Notes: generated by a model not told the origin, from the letters alone. DNA of 54,822 nt from Thermoplasmatota archaeon (GCA_029762535.1 JARVGK010000020.1:1-54822); one strand, 5' to 3'; positions 23,941-33,986 are shown, counted from the stretch's first letter. Program-made: numbers and translations.

Positions 23941-25457
23941 AAATCGAACAAGCTTGATTGCCCCTTTCCGTTCGGATCGTATGGCATGTCCTCCTCGATG
24001 ACCGAGTGAGACGGGGGCTCTTTCTCCGAACCCTCCTCTTTCTCATCGTATGAGAAGAGGCCCCCTTCTGACCCTATCGCTTTGGGTGCGGCCCGAGAGG
24101 CATTGAGGGCCGAGGCGGCATCGAGGATCCGCTGAACGTCCTTCTTCGAGGCCTCGACACCGAGCATCAGCTCGAGGTTCTCCCTGGTCAGGCCTGCCTC
24201 TGCCGCGACATGTACGGCGAGCTCCTCGTCCCTGCCCATTGCGGCCTGGAGCAGGTATATCCCGTCCTCTTTCAGGGACCGGGAGGATGTGTGCGTTATC
24301 GATGCGAGCTTCTGACATGTGTCCTTCAGGTTGGCCCTCGAATCCTTGGACCGGGACATGAGCTTGAGATACGTTGGGAAGGAGAAGTAGGCACCGGAAC
24401 CACCGCCCTGCCTCCTGATCGTTCCGATTGATGCCAGAAGGTCGGAGCTGTATCTCCAGAGCCTGTAGTTCTGCCTCCTGCGAACACGGCCCGAGAAAAT
24501 ATCCGAGCGTGCCAGAATACCCATGGCCTTGTTCAGATCGGAACTGGAAGTGTAGTGTCCGGGAACGTTCTCCGCGAACCATAGCAACAGGGTCTCTGGA
24601 TCCTCATCAACGCCCCTCATGGCCTCCCTCACCTCCTGGATCGATCGGGAATGGAAGGCGATCTCCATCAGTTTGAATATGTTCTCCTTGGTATCCCTGT
24701 CCCCCAGGACGGAAAGGTCGGACATCGAGATGTAATTGCGCCCATGGGATAGGATCTCAAGGTCCCCGATGGCCGATCTCATGTCGCCACCCGATTTCTC
24801 CGCGATCGTGTCCAAGACCCCCTGCTCCACCTGTATCCCTTCGCTGACGCATATCTCCCTCAGGCGGCGGACCATGGATGCTGCCATGATCCTTCGGAAC
24901 TTGATCTTGATGCACATTCCGTTCAACGGCGCTCCTGACCCCTTGGTGAGGGAATACATGTCGTTCACGATCAGGATCACGGGGTGCAGGGTCGTCGACA
25001 GCAGCTCGATTATCGCCCTCTTTCCTCCCCGGTCGGACAGGTCCTCCCCATCGGAGATCGCTGAGGATTCGTAAAGATTGTCCGCCTCGTCCAATATGAT
25101 GAGCTTTCGCCTCATCTTCGTTTCCTTACCGCTGGAATAATCATCCGTTATCGAACCGGACATGGACCCCCTGGTAACGATCCTCCTTATAGCCTCCTGG
25201 TTCCTCGAATCCGAAGCGTTCAGCTCGACCGGGTCCCATTCCATGACCCGGGCGAGCGCGAGCGCGGCGCTGGTCTTTCCGGTTCCCGGCTCGCCATCTA
25301 GGATCAAACCCCTCTTTTTTGGGATCTGGCCATTCTCCCACGACCTCGCCCAGCCCATGATCTCCTCCACGGCCTTGTTCTGACCTACTATATTTTGAGG
25401 GGACAATGGCCGGTACTTCTCCACCCAGAAACGGCCCATGGCGGATGAACGATCCAT
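23937..25457 (-). CDS. rfcL: Replication factor C large subunit
   Basis: RfcL with four RfcS subunits loads PCNA on DNA. The 506-residue protein begins WVEKYRPLSPQNIVGQ, has Walker A GEPGTGKTSAA near residue 58, Walker B LIILDEADNLY near 120, and ends in QSSLFDF, a PCNA-binding PIP box at the very C-terminus. An acidic linker precedes it. The TATA box on the minus strand at 25482-25491 is about 29 bases before the ATG, so the leader is very short. Confidence 0.95.
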   Translation of the reverse strand: MDRSSAMGRFWVEKYRPLSPQNIVGQNKAVEEIMGWARSWENGQIPKKRGLILDGEPGTGKTSAALALARVMEWDPVELNASDSRNQEAIRRIVTRGSMSGSITDDYSSGKETKMRRKLIILDEADNLYESSAISDGEDLSDRGGKRAIIELLSTTLHPVILIVNDMYSLTKGSGAPLNGMCIKIKFRRIMAASMVRRLREICVSEGIQVEQGVLDTIAEKSGGDMRSAIGDLEILSHGRNYISMSDLSVLGDRDTKENIFKLMEIAFHSRSIQEVREAMRGVDEDPETLLLWFAENVPGHYTSSSDLNKAMGILARSDIFSGRVRRRQNYRLWRYSSDLLASIGTIRRQGGGSGAYFSFPTYLKLMSRSKDSRANLKDTCQKLASITHTSSRSLKEDGIYLLQAAMGRDEELAVHVAAEAGLTRENLELMLGVEASKKDVQRILDAASALNASRAAPKAIGSEGGLFSYDEKEEGSEKEPPSHSVIEEDMPYDPNGKGQSSLFDF

Positions 25458-25481
25458 GAGGATGCAATGACGGGGGTGTAG

Positions 25482-25491
25482 TTTATATTTA
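25482..25491 (-). promoter_or_regulatory. TATA box of rfcL
   Basis: AAATATAAAC on the minus strand sits about 29 bases before the rfcL ATG at 25457. Confidence 0.5.
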
Positions 25492-25601
25492 CGGAGGGAG
25501 GTTACCGTATGATATGGATCGAGGGGGATACGGTCTCGAGACCGCCTCCCAACATTTCATAGTTCAAACGTCAAGGAATGTCCAGACCAGGAGGAACACC
25601 C

Positions 25602-26795
25602 ATGACGAAGGCCAAAGATGACAAGGAAACGGCTACGAATGCGGCAAAGGCGAAAGGCAGAGGTCGGCCCCGAAAGGATGGTCCTAAGACATCGCTGACA
25701 TTGAACCCCTCGAAGCGCAAGCAGTTATACGACGAGATACTGGAATCCTCCACCGCGATCATCATCGGTCTCGACCCCGCTGGCAGGATCAAAATATACA
25801 ACAAGGGCGCCCAAAGGGCATTGGGATACGATCGCAGATCGGTCCTCGGGAGGTCCTGGTTCGAAATGGTGGCGGATCCGGGAGAGGGCAAGAAGGGTAT
25901 GGATATCTTCAAATGGGATATCAAGGACGGGTTCAGGACCCGCTTCGAGAACATGATCCGATCGGCGAACGGAGCGGAGATCGCCGTCGGTTGGGAGAAC
26001 ACCATCCTTTTCGACAAGAACGGCGAGGTCTCCCTGGTCCTCATGGTAGGACAGGACATAACGCAGGTCAAGGCCCTGGAAAGGGACCTTCTGAGAAGGG
26101 AGGACGAGCTGAAGAAGGCGCTCGAGGACCTCTCCATATACAGCGATCTCATGCTTCATGACATACATAACTCAACAGCGGCCATCATGGGTTACCTCGA
26201 ACTCCTCGGGGGTTTGGAGAACGATCCAGAGAGAAGGAAGAGGTTCAGTTCCATGGCGCTGCAGGAAGCGAAAAAGAGCGTGTCCATCATGAAGGAGATC
26301 AGACTGCTCTCCAGGATCGATAACACGCAACCCCTAGTTTCAGTATCCGTTACCGATGCTTTCCGGAAGGCCATCGACGATGTCGGGAGGGAAATGGGTA
26401 AGCACGGGGTGGCGATAGAGACCGAATTGAACGACATCGATGTCATCGCGGATGGTTTCCTGGGCGATGTCCTGGCCCGGATATTCGAACACTTCCGACC
26501 GGGAGATGGGGACTCCCTGAGGGCAAAGGTCCATGTTAGAAGGGCCCCTGAAATGTCCAGAAAGCTCACACAACCGGTCCTCATCACTCTTTCGGCCCCG
26601 GACACCACCATTCCAAAGGACATGAGGAGGACGGTTTTCACAAGCAGGCCCGAGAAGGGGGGCACATCCGACAGGCTGGGCCTTTATGTGGTCAGAAGGC
26701 TGATAGAGAGGTACGGCGGATCGATATGGATGGACGATGAGCCATCCGAGGGATGGCCCCGGTTCAACATACTGCTCAGAGAAGCCGTTCTGTGA
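25602..26795 (+). CDS. PAS histidine-kinase-like protein with AT-hook
   Basis: The 397-residue protein opens with a basic region holding GRGRPRKDG (residues 19-27), the core of an AT-hook, which binds the minor groove of AT-rich DNA. A PAS sensor domain follows (about 45-165), then a dimer helix with LMLHDIHN (candidate phospho-His). The C-terminal domain resembles a kinase ATPase: GTSDRLGLYVVRRLIERYGG matches the G2 box. The N box and the DxGxG box are degraded (APDTTIPKDM), so ATP binding may be lost. The ATG at 25602 has GGAGG seven bases before it; 25578 is an earlier ATG. No response regulator is near. Confidence 0.8.
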   Translation: MTKAKDDKETATNAAKAKGRGRPRKDGPKTSLTLNPSKRKQLYDEILESSTAIIIGLDPAGRIKIYNKGAQRALGYDRRSVLGRSWFEMVADPGEGKKGMDIFKWDIKDGFRTRFENMIRSANGAEIAVGWENTILFDKNGEVSLVLMVGQDITQVKALERDLLRREDELKKALEDLSIYSDLMLHDIHNSTAAIMGYLELLGGLENDPERRKRFSSMALQEAKKSVSIMKEIRLLSRIDNTQPLVSVSVTDAFRKAIDDVGREMGKHGVAIETELNDIDVIADGFLGDVLARIFEHFRPGDGDSLRAKVHVRRAPEMSRKLTQPVLITLSAPDTTIPKDMRRTVFTSRPEKGGTSDRLGLYVVRRLIERYGGSIWMDDEPSEGWPRFNILLREAVL

Positions 26796-27014
26796 TCACT
26801 CGGCCACGACGTGCAGTTCGCCGGCCTTGTAGTATATCCAGATATTGTCCTTTATCTTCTTGGTGAGTTCGGATAGCCCCTTATATATCTCTTCTTCCGA
26901 GACCCCCATCGCAACGGCCACTCTGGATGTGATCCATGGACCCGTCTCGAAATCATTGGATAGGATGTAATTGTAAAGCCTGGACTCGAACGGTGTAAGG
27001 TCCGATATCACCAT
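26796..27014 (-). CDS. Small winged-helix-like protein
   Basis: About 72 residues with a helix-rich pattern TPFESRLYNYILSND and GVSEEEIYKGLSELTKKI, which looks like a compact winged helix. It overlaps the end of the PRC-barrel gene if started at the ATG at 27035 (79 residues); the ATG at 27014 has GGTGGG before it. The function is unknown. It meets the histidine-kinase gene end to end. Confidence 0.65.
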   Translation of the reverse strand: MVISDLTPFESRLYNYILSNDFETGPWITSRVAVAMGVSEEEIYKGLSELTKKIKDNIWIYYKAGELHVVAE

Positions 27015-27025
27015 GAGCCCACCGC

Positions 27026-27382
27026 TCATCTCCATCCGGTTCTGTTGATGCCGCCGTCCCCGAAACCCTTCTTGACGACCCTGAGCTTCCTCTTCCTGCC
27101 GTCATCTATCACTCCCGGGAGAGTGATCTCGCCCTTTCTCCTTATCCTTCCCGGGAAGTATTTCAGAAGGATTATTCCCGAACCCGAGATGGACTGTATC
27201 CATCGGAATGGGACCCCCACATTGACGCCTTCCTCAACGATATCCGGGTTGGTCTCGGTCACAAGTACCTCGTATATGTCGTTGTTCTCGATATCCACGA
27301 TGACATCGTCCACGATGCCCAGATTGATCCCCTTGTCGGTTATTACCTGCATGCCTTGCAGATTGTCGATCTCGGTAAGCAT
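27026..27382 (-). CDS. PRC-barrel domain protein
   Basis: The 118-residue protein has a single PRC-barrel: GMQVITDKGINLGIVDDVIVDI followed by IYEVLVTE and VPFRWIQSISGSGIILL, then a basic tail. PRC-barrel proteins occur in RNA metabolism and, in some archaea, in cell division; nothing here picks one. It is upstream of the small winged-helix-like gene and probably co-transcribed. GGGGGAG lies before the ATG. Confidence 0.82.
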   Translation of the reverse strand: MLTEIDNLQGMQVITDKGINLGIVDDVIVDIENNDIYEVLVTETNPDIVEEGVNVGVPFRWIQSISGSGIILLKYFPGRIRRKGEITLPGVIDDGRKRKLRVVKKGFGDGGINRTGWR

Positions 27383-27631
27383 TTACGGCTCCCCCTGACT
27401 ATCGCCGAGTCCCATACGGTCCAGGACCCATTTGCTGAGACGGATAAGTATCTTTCTATGGTTTAAACCTTTTTAGAAGTATCCTTCCGCTGATAATATG
27501 ATATCAGGGGCGGGAACAACGGACCATCTGATAACTTATTGTATCATCGATCAAAATAAATACAACATTATGTCCCATTATCGACCTCAAGTTTAATTAG
27601 AAGTTAGGGTATCCACCCGCGGTGTCCCATA

Positions 27632-28189
27632 ATGAAGGATGAGTTGAACGAAAGGACCGTTACCACGGAATATCGAGGCCATAGGATCCTAAACGAGCTC
27701 CTTCGCGATCCCACAAGGAGCCTTGAGGAGATCGCGAACGCTTGCGGCTCCTACCGCCAGAAGATATGGAGGGAGAAGAAGAAGCTGGAGGATGGCGGTG
27801 CCATCTGGGGTTATACCGCTGTTGTGGACGAGGACAGCATCGATTGGAAGACGTTCATTCTCATGCTCAAGCTCAAGCCCCTAACGACCGATCAGGCCAA
27901 CACATTGATCACAAGGCATGTGAGCAATGCTCCTGGAAAGCTCGACATAAGGCTGATGGACACCTACTATCTGAACGGCAGATACGACCTCCTGGTCATA
28001 TTCGCCGCTCCCGATTGGATGACCGCAAGGAAATATTACGACAGCATTAGGATAGAGTATGAACCCTTCATCGAGGAGAGGCCGGAGATCATAGACGTCG
28101 CCTTCTCCCTAATCAGATGGGGCAAGGTCAACCCGAGCATCGAGAGGTTGAGGGAGTTCATTCCTCCCTCGAAAGAGGATAACAGGTAG
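27632..28189 (+). CDS. Lrp/AsnC-type transcription regulator
   Basis: The 185-residue protein has an N-terminal helix-turn-helix (RILNELLRDPTRSLEEIANAC) and a C-terminal ligand domain (TYYLNGRYDLLVIFAAPDWMT), the layout of Lrp/AsnC regulators that respond to amino acids. The linker GGAIWGYTAVVDED is typical. It is divergent from the PRC-barrel gene and precedes a peroxiredoxin by 75 bases. A TATA-like AGTTTAATTAG lies near 27589. Confidence 0.85.
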   Translation: MKDELNERTVTTEYRGHRILNELLRDPTRSLEEIANACGSYRQKIWREKKKLEDGGAIWGYTAVVDEDSIDWKTFILMLKLKPLTTDQANTLITRHVSNAPGKLDIRLMDTYYLNGRYDLLVIFAAPDWMTARKYYDSIRIEYEPFIEERPEIIDVAFSLIRWGKVNPSIERLREFIPPSKEDNR

Positions 28190-28264
28190 GGAACATCCAT
28201 ATCTCATATGTAAGGGGTCGGGAATTAATAACACTCGGTGTATCACCATTTATGAGGTGGTACA

Positions 28265-28747
28265 TTGGGAAAGATAAGTTCTTATGGACCAGGGGACCCG
28301 GCACCGGAGGTGTGCCTCCCCGACCAGAACGGCACCGATAGGCGAACATCGGAGATGATGGGAAAATGGCTTGTCCTCTACTTCTATCCAAAGGACGACA
28401 CGCCTGGATGCACCAAGGAGGCGATCGATTTCACTTCGAACATCGATGATTTCGAAAAGGAAGGGGCGGCCGTTCTCGGCATAAGCCCGGACAGCTGCTC
28501 CAGTCACAGGAAGTTCATCGACAAGAAGGGGCTGAAGCTTACCCTGCTGAGCGATCCTGAGCACGATATACTCGATTCCTTTGGCGTGTGGCAGGAGAAG
28601 AGCATGTACGGGAAGAAGTACATGGGAGTCGACAGGTCCACATTCCTGGTCGATCCCGAAGGGATAATAAGGCACGTCTGGAGAGGGGTAAAGGTCGAAG
28701 GGCATGCCGAAGAGGTTCTCAAGACGCTCAGGGACCTGAAAGGATGA
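28265..28747 (+). CDS. bcp: Peroxiredoxin, Bcp type
   Basis: Peroxiredoxins reduce peroxides with a cysteine. The peroxidatic Cys49 lies in PKDDTPGCTKEA. In two-Cys Bcp proteins a second cysteine sits five residues later; here it is Ile, so this looks like a one-Cys type, though Cys17 and a Cys in PDSCSSH remain. The 160 residues are normal. The start is TTG at 28265 with GAGGTGG before it. It is upstream of the copper ATPase by 37 bases, perhaps one stress operon. Confidence 0.92.
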   Translation: MGKISSYGPGDPAPEVCLPDQNGTDRRTSEMMGKWLVLYFYPKDDTPGCTKEAIDFTSNIDDFEKEGAAVLGISPDSCSSHRKFIDKKGLKLTLLSDPEHDILDSFGVWQEKSMYGKKYMGVDRSTFLVDPEGIIRHVWRGVKVEGHAEEVLKTLRDLKG

Positions 28748-28784
28748 TGATCGGATCCGGACCCCCACCGGAGGGAAAGGAACA

Positions 28785-31199
28785 GTGACCGAAAAAAGCT
28801 CAAGGATGAAGATAAAGGTCACAGGAATGACCTGTGCCTCATGCTCGGGGTCCGTGAAGAGGGCCCTTGAGAAAATGCCAGGGGTCATGAATGCGGATGT
28901 TGACCATGCTTCGGGGATGGCCACCGTTTCATACAAAGGAGGTGGAATAAGCGCCTCCGAGATGAGGCGCTCCATCGAATCTTCCGGGTACGGGGTCGAG
29001 GCGCAAAGCGTGGAGGTCCGCATCGATGGAATGACATGCGCCTCGTGCTCCTCGGCGGTGGAGGCCGCCCTGACATCCATTCCAGGAGTGATATCGGCCA
29101 ATGTGAACCTGTCCAACAAAAGCGCCATCGTCAGGTTCCTGGAAGGCACCGTTCCTCTCTCGACCATCAGGGATGCCGTCAACGGTCTGGGTTACAGCTA
29201 TCAGGGAGTGATCGGCAAGGAAGAGGCCGACACCTCCGATCGGGAGGGCAGGAAGCAAAGGCTTCGACTTATAAGGATCATACTGGGGTTTTCGATCTCA
29301 CTACCAATGTTGGCCCTGATGCACATCGACGTCCATCTACCAGTGGACATGTCTCTATCGTTCCTCATGATCACGGTACCCGTCCTATCCTTCATAGGAT
29401 ATCCAATATTCCGATCGGCGTTCACATCCCTCCTCCACAGGTCGCTGACTATGGACGTAATGTACGCTATGGGCATCTCGGCCGCGTTCATATCCTCAGT
29501 GATGGGGACCTTCGGGATCGTCCTCGACGGTCACTTCAACTTCTACGACACGACGATCATGTTGGCCTCATTCCTGACCCTTGGCAGATATCTCGAGAAC
29601 AGGGCGATGTCAAGGACGGGGGACGCTGTGAGAAAGCTCATAGGTCTCAGGCCCAGGAAGGCGAACCGCCTGGTGGATGGAAGGCTCGAGATCGTCGATG
29701 CCGATGAACTTTCCGTCGGGGACCTGTTCGTTATCAGGCCCGGGGAGAGGGTCCCGGTGGACGGCCGGGTCAAGGACGGCAGGAGCTATGTCGATGAGTC
29801 CATGATCAACGGAGAACCGATCCCCTCCCAGAAGGGGAAGGGTGAAGAGGTCATCGGGGGAACGCTGAACCAGAAGGGGGTCCTGACCGTTGAGGCGACC
29901 AGGGTTGGGGCCGATACCATGCTCTCCCAGATCGTGAGGCTAGTTTCCGAGGCCCAATCCTCCAAACCCGCGCTCCAGAAGATCGCCGACAGGGTGGTGA
30001 CGTATTTCATCCCAGCCGTTCTCGCCATATCGATCGGATCGTTCGTTCTATGGTACCTCGTTCTTGGAGAGAGTCTGCTATTCTCCCTCACCGCCCTGAT
30101 CTCGGTGATGGTAATAGCCTGTCCCTGCGCTTTGGGATTGGCTTCCCCCACGGCCGTGACCGTCGGGATCGGCCGCGGGGCCGAGATGGGGATCCTGATC
30201 AAGGGAGGGGATATTTTGGAGAGGGCGGAGAGGATAGACACCGTCCTATTCGACAAGACGGGCACCGTCACGATGGGCAGGCCGGAGGTGACCTCCGTCG
30301 ATGCATTCGGGATCGATGAGGGGGCGCTCCTCTCGTTCGTCGCACCCGTGGAATCCCTCTCCGACCATCCTTTGGCAAGGGCGATAACGGAGCGAGCGAA
30401 AATGTCCGAAAAAGAAACGGACGAGGTACGCGATTTCGAACTGATAGAAGGCAGGGGTGTTATGGGAACGGTAAAGGGTTCGAAGGTTCGCATAGGCAAC
30501 AGGCGCATGATGAAAGAGGGGGGGATCGAGATACCTCCCATGGTCGAGGAAAGGATGGAGAGGATGGAGACCGAAGGCAAGACCGCATCCCTGGTCTCCA
30601 TTTCAGGAAGGATAGCTGGCCTTATAGGGATCGAGGACCCGGTAAAAGAGGGAGCCTCGGAGGCCGTGTCCTCCATCAAGAGCATGGGCATCAGGACCAT
30701 GATGGTCACCGGGGACAACCCCCGGACCGCAAAAGCGGTGGCGCGCAAGGTAGGGATCGATGAGGTCCTAGCCGAGGTGCTTCCGGGAGGCAAGTCCGAG
30801 AAGGTGGTGGAGCTTCAACGAAAGGGTAGAAAGGTGGCCTTCATAGGAGACGGGATAAATGATGCCCCCGCGCTCGCCCGCTCGGATGTCGGGATCGCAA
30901 TAGGGACCGGGACCGACATCGCGATCGACAGCGCGGGAATAGTTCTGGTGAGCGGAAAGTTGAACAACGCTCTACATTCCCTCAAATTGAGCAGAAAGGT
31001 CATGGGCAGGGTGAGGATGAACCTCTTCTGGGCCTTCGCATACAACACCGCCCTGATCCCTGCCGCCGCAGGGGCACTCCACCCTCTTTTCGGGGTCCAT
31101 TTCAGACCCGAGTGGGGGGCGCTCGCGATGGCTCTGAGCTCGGTGACGGTAATAAGCCTCTCACTCATGCTGAAGCGATACGATCCTGCCTCCGGATGA
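28785..31199 (+). CDS. copA: Copper-exporting P1B-type ATPase
   Basis: The 804-residue pump has two N-terminal metal-binding domains, each with GMTCASC, then eight membrane segments and a P-type core. The CPC motif in ACPCALG is at about residue 445, the phosphorylated Asp in DKTGT near 490, SDHPLA near 525, and GDGINDAPAL near 688. YNTALIP and ALSSVTV near the end are the usual Cu(I) site residues. It starts with GTG at 28785 with GGAGG ten bases upstream. It probably removes copper to the outside and may be co-expressed with the peroxiredoxin. Confidence 0.94.
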   Translation: MTEKSSRMKIKVTGMTCASCSGSVKRALEKMPGVMNADVDHASGMATVSYKGGGISASEMRRSIESSGYGVEAQSVEVRIDGMTCASCSSAVEAALTSIPGVISANVNLSNKSAIVRFLEGTVPLSTIRDAVNGLGYSYQGVIGKEEADTSDREGRKQRLRLIRIILGFSISLPMLALMHIDVHLPVDMSLSFLMITVPVLSFIGYPIFRSAFTSLLHRSLTMDVMYAMGISAAFISSVMGTFGIVLDGHFNFYDTTIMLASFLTLGRYLENRAMSRTGDAVRKLIGLRPRKANRLVDGRLEIVDADELSVGDLFVIRPGERVPVDGRVKDGRSYVDESMINGEPIPSQKGKGEEVIGGTLNQKGVLTVEATRVGADTMLSQIVRLVSEAQSSKPALQKIADRVVTYFIPAVLAISIGSFVLWYLVLGESLLFSLTALISVMVIACPCALGLASPTAVTVGIGRGAEMGILIKGGDILERAERIDTVLFDKTGTVTMGRPEVTSVDAFGIDEGALLSFVAPVESLSDHPLARAITERAKMSEKETDEVRDFELIEGRGVMGTVKGSKVRIGNRRMMKEGGIEIPPMVEERMERMETEGKTASLVSISGRIAGLIGIEDPVKEGASEAVSSIKSMGIRTMMVTGDNPRTAKAVARKVGIDEVLAEVLPGGKSEKVVELQRKGRKVAFIGDGINDAPALARSDVGIAIGTGTDIAIDSAGIVLVSGKLNNALHSLKLSRKVMGRVRMNLFWAFAYNTALIPAAAGALHPLFGVHFRPEWGALAMALSSVTVISLSLMLKRYDPASG

Positions 31200-31212
31200 T
31201 GCTTTTTTGACC

Positions 31213-33822
31213 CTAAGAGGATGTGGGTGCTTCCTCTGAGGAAGGGGGATCATCTTTCGGGGCGGGAGCGGTCGTTGGGGTCTCCTCAGAAGGTCCCTCG
31301 GGAGGGGCTTGCTGATCCGGGAGGTCCACCTTTGGAGGGGGGGTCTCGGAAGGCGGCTCTTCCGGTGCCGGGGGAGCAGGTCCTGCATCGGATGATGGAG
31401 GCGGTGTGATGTCGCCATAAAGCCTCTTGAACTCCTCCTTCTTCCTCTCCTCCTCCTTCAACTTCTCCTCAGCCTCCCTCAAAAGCCTTTCCTCCTCGGT
31501 CAATACCTCCTGAGCGGGTTCTCCTTCCGGTCTATCATCCTGTTTCTTCGACCTCAATACGAAGAAAAGTACAATGCCTACGATGGCCGCTATGATGATG
31601 ATCACGAGGAATATGACCAGCCCCGTAGGGATCGTAGTGCCCGGGTCCTTTGGCGGGGGAACTTCTCTCTCGTTGACCCTCAGGATGAAACCGGAGGTAT
31701 TGGTATTGCCCTGGGCATCCTTTACGACCACGTCGATCTTCCAGGATCCGGGCTGTTCCACAACGCCTCCTACCGTCAAGCCCTCCATCGGGAACAGGGC
31801 GGGCTTGGCCGTCCATACTATCGAGGTCACCCCGATGTTGTCGCTGACATCAAGGGTGACGTTGAACGATTCGCCAACGTAAATGGTGATGGGCGAGAGT
31901 ATGCCTAGATCTGGCGGGGTAGCGTCGTACAGGGTCGAGTTGAAGAATACGGTCTGATTAGAATTACCTTCTGCGTCCCATGCCCGAACGCTGAAGAACA
32001 GTCGGTCCAATCGATCCAGTGGTATGGGAACGTAGCCCACCCACTCCTTCACCGATTCGCTCATCTCTGCGGTTCGGGTAACGGTGTCATTACCGAAGCG
32101 GTAGATGATCTCGGCCCCGGCGACCTTGATATTGTCCGTGATCGATATGCTGATGCGATGGTTCAGGCCCGAACCCGCCATCTCACCGAACCTAAGTGTG
32201 ATGGTCGGCAACGAAGGAGCGGTCCTATCCACCACGGAGAAATTCCTGGAGATCGTCTTCCTCCAATTGCCGTTGACGTCCCTGGCATTGAACATGTAAT
32301 GGACGGGCTCGATATTGTTGGGGTCCAGGGTGACGTTGAGCTGGTAGGTCCCATTGCCCTTCACCATTGTCTGGTTCTTGACCTCACCCTCGCCATAATT
32401 AAGAAGGAGATGCACCCTGTCAACGGCGATATTGTCCGCAACCTCTATCTCGAAGCTGTATATCGCGCCCGTCTCCATGGGCCCATCCGAAAGGTCCCTG
32501 CCAAAAACAGGGGGGTCGTCATCGATTATTTCGATCCTCTTCTGGGCCGATGTCCGATCGTTACCCTCCGCATCCAACGCATGGATGACGTAATGGATAT
32601 CATCGATGGAATCAGGGACGATCATCGATCCGGACCAGGTTATTCCGCCGATGTTCAAAAGGCTCACGTTATCGAGTTTGACAAGGCCCTGATTGCATTC
32701 GATGATGGCCGAGGCGACCAGAACGTTGTCGGTCACATTGATCGAAAATACCAGTTCGTCCCCTGTGAAAGCGGTGTTCGGAGTGTCGTCCGCCTGTATG
32801 ACCGGTGGATCGTTATCGATTATCCTTATGGTCTTCGGAGGAGTGGAGTTCTCGTTGCCGGAGGTGTCCCTCGCGTGGAAAGTGTAGACGATGTCGTTGT
32901 CGATCGGCCCTACCCACACATCCAAGGTCCAGTCGTTCCCCGCCCCGAGGTTCATATTAAGGTCGAACTGGTCCAATCCGTATAGATAGGAGACCTTGAC
33001 CTCCTCCACTTCTATGTTGTCCTGAACGAACACCGAGAACCTCAACGGATCCCCCGTCGTGGCCTCGGAGGGGGTCTGATCGATCTGGAAGACGGGGAGC
33101 ACATCGTCGATGACCGGGATCGTCCTTTCGGGAGTGACCAGTTCAAGGCTGAAGAGGTCGCTAACCCTGTAAAAATAGGTCAGGGGCCTTCTGGAGTCCA
33201 GAGGCACGCTGAGGTTCCTGTAGTATGTGTCGCCCTCTCCCTTGAACATCTTCACCTTGGTCAAAGAAACGTTCCCGAAGCGGTATTCCAGCCTGACATC
33301 GAATATGTTGATGTTGTCGACGAGGTCGGCGGATAACATCAACACCGCTCCGGTATTGGTCTGGGCGGGGGTATGGTCCGCTATCATCTCCGGGGGGTCG
33401 TTGTCTATGACGTTCAGCGTGGCCTGAGGGGTTTCAGCCTTGTTCTGAGCGGAGTCCCAGGCACGGAAGATGTATTTGAACTGCTCCACCGAGTTCAATG
33501 GGGCGGTCAGGTTCACCTTGTATTCCTGCAGACCCAGCTCTTTCTCCATCTCCTCGATGTTTGGAACGGAGGTTCCGAACCAGTATTCGATCTCGACCCG
33601 GGCCACGTCCACATCGTCGTTGACGACTATTACCAACTGGAACTCGTCCCCTGTCGTCAGGAAGGTCGGTATCTGAGATGGTATTATCGTGGGAGGGGTC
33701 GTGTCGTCCCTCGTTGGAGGAGGGGTCGGTGATCCTGCCGTGATCGATGAGGCTATAGAGAGGGTTGCGATCAAGATTATCATTAGCCAAGAGGCGATGG
33801 CGGTCCTGACATTCATTTTCAT
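31213..33822 (-). CDS. Seven-repeat Ig-like surface protein with membrane anchor
   Basis: The protein has a signal peptide (MKMNVRTAIASWLMIILIAT), then seven repeats of about 95 residues. Each opens with a short motif like DNDPPVI and continues with TGD or TG, VxDN and YxFG-like text. A membrane segment (GLVIFLVIIIIAAIVGIVLF) follows, then a cytoplasmic coiled and Pro-rich acidic tail. The repeats look like cadherin- or Ig-type beta sandwiches. I recognise no catalytic domain. The ATG at 33822 follows GGGGGT; the frame is open beyond 33990 across the tRNA gene but that part is not coding. It may be an adhesin or surface-layer protein. Confidence 0.75.
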   Translation of the reverse strand: MKMNVRTAIASWLMIILIATLSIASSITAGSPTPPPTRDDTTPPTIIPSQIPTFLTTGDEFQLVIVVNDDVDVARVEIEYWFGTSVPNIEEMEKELGLQEYKVNLTAPLNSVEQFKYIFRAWDSAQNKAETPQATLNVIDNDPPEMIADHTPAQTNTGAVLMLSADLVDNINIFDVRLEYRFGNVSLTKVKMFKGEGDTYYRNLSVPLDSRRPLTYFYRVSDLFSLELVTPERTIPVIDDVLPVFQIDQTPSEATTGDPLRFSVFVQDNIEVEEVKVSYLYGLDQFDLNMNLGAGNDWTLDVWVGPIDNDIVYTFHARDTSGNENSTPPKTIRIIDNDPPVIQADDTPNTAFTGDELVFSINVTDNVLVASAIIECNQGLVKLDNVSLLNIGGITWSGSMIVPDSIDDIHYVIHALDAEGNDRTSAQKRIEIIDDDPPVFGRDLSDGPMETGAIYSFEIEVADNIAVDRVHLLLNYGEGEVKNQTMVKGNGTYQLNVTLDPNNIEPVHYMFNARDVNGNWRKTISRNFSVVDRTAPSLPTITLRFGEMAGSGLNHRISISITDNIKVAGAEIIYRFGNDTVTRTAEMSESVKEWVGYVPIPLDRLDRLFFSVRAWDAEGNSNQTVFFNSTLYDATPPDLGILSPITIYVGESFNVTLDVSDNIGVTSIVWTAKPALFPMEGLTVGGVVEQPGSWKIDVVVKDAQGNTNTSGFILRVNEREVPPPKDPGTTIPTGLVIFLVIIIIAAIVGIVLFFVLRSKKQDDRPEGEPAQEVLTEEERLLREAEEKLKEEERKKEEFKRLYGDITPPPSSDAGPAPPAPEEPPSETPPPKVDLPDQQAPPEGPSEETPTTAPAPKDDPPSSEEAPTSS

Positions 33823-33986
33823 ATTATACCCCCTTAGGGCAGAAGGCTGAGATGTTTCATTGTCCATAAAGCTAACCAAAACCCTTTCACATACCAGGAT
33901 ACTACCTTCACACCTCTCAGAAAGATATTTTAACAACCGCGTTGTATCCGGGCTCTCCCGAAATAATATGATCCCAAGTAAATAAG

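Noticed and set aside
28250..29182. 310-codon minus-strand frame over the peroxiredoxin and copA start
   Set aside because: It is antisense to two well supported genes and has no motif of its own.
29786..30793. 335-codon antisense frame inside copA
   Set aside because: It lies entirely within a confident gene and has no recognisable motif.
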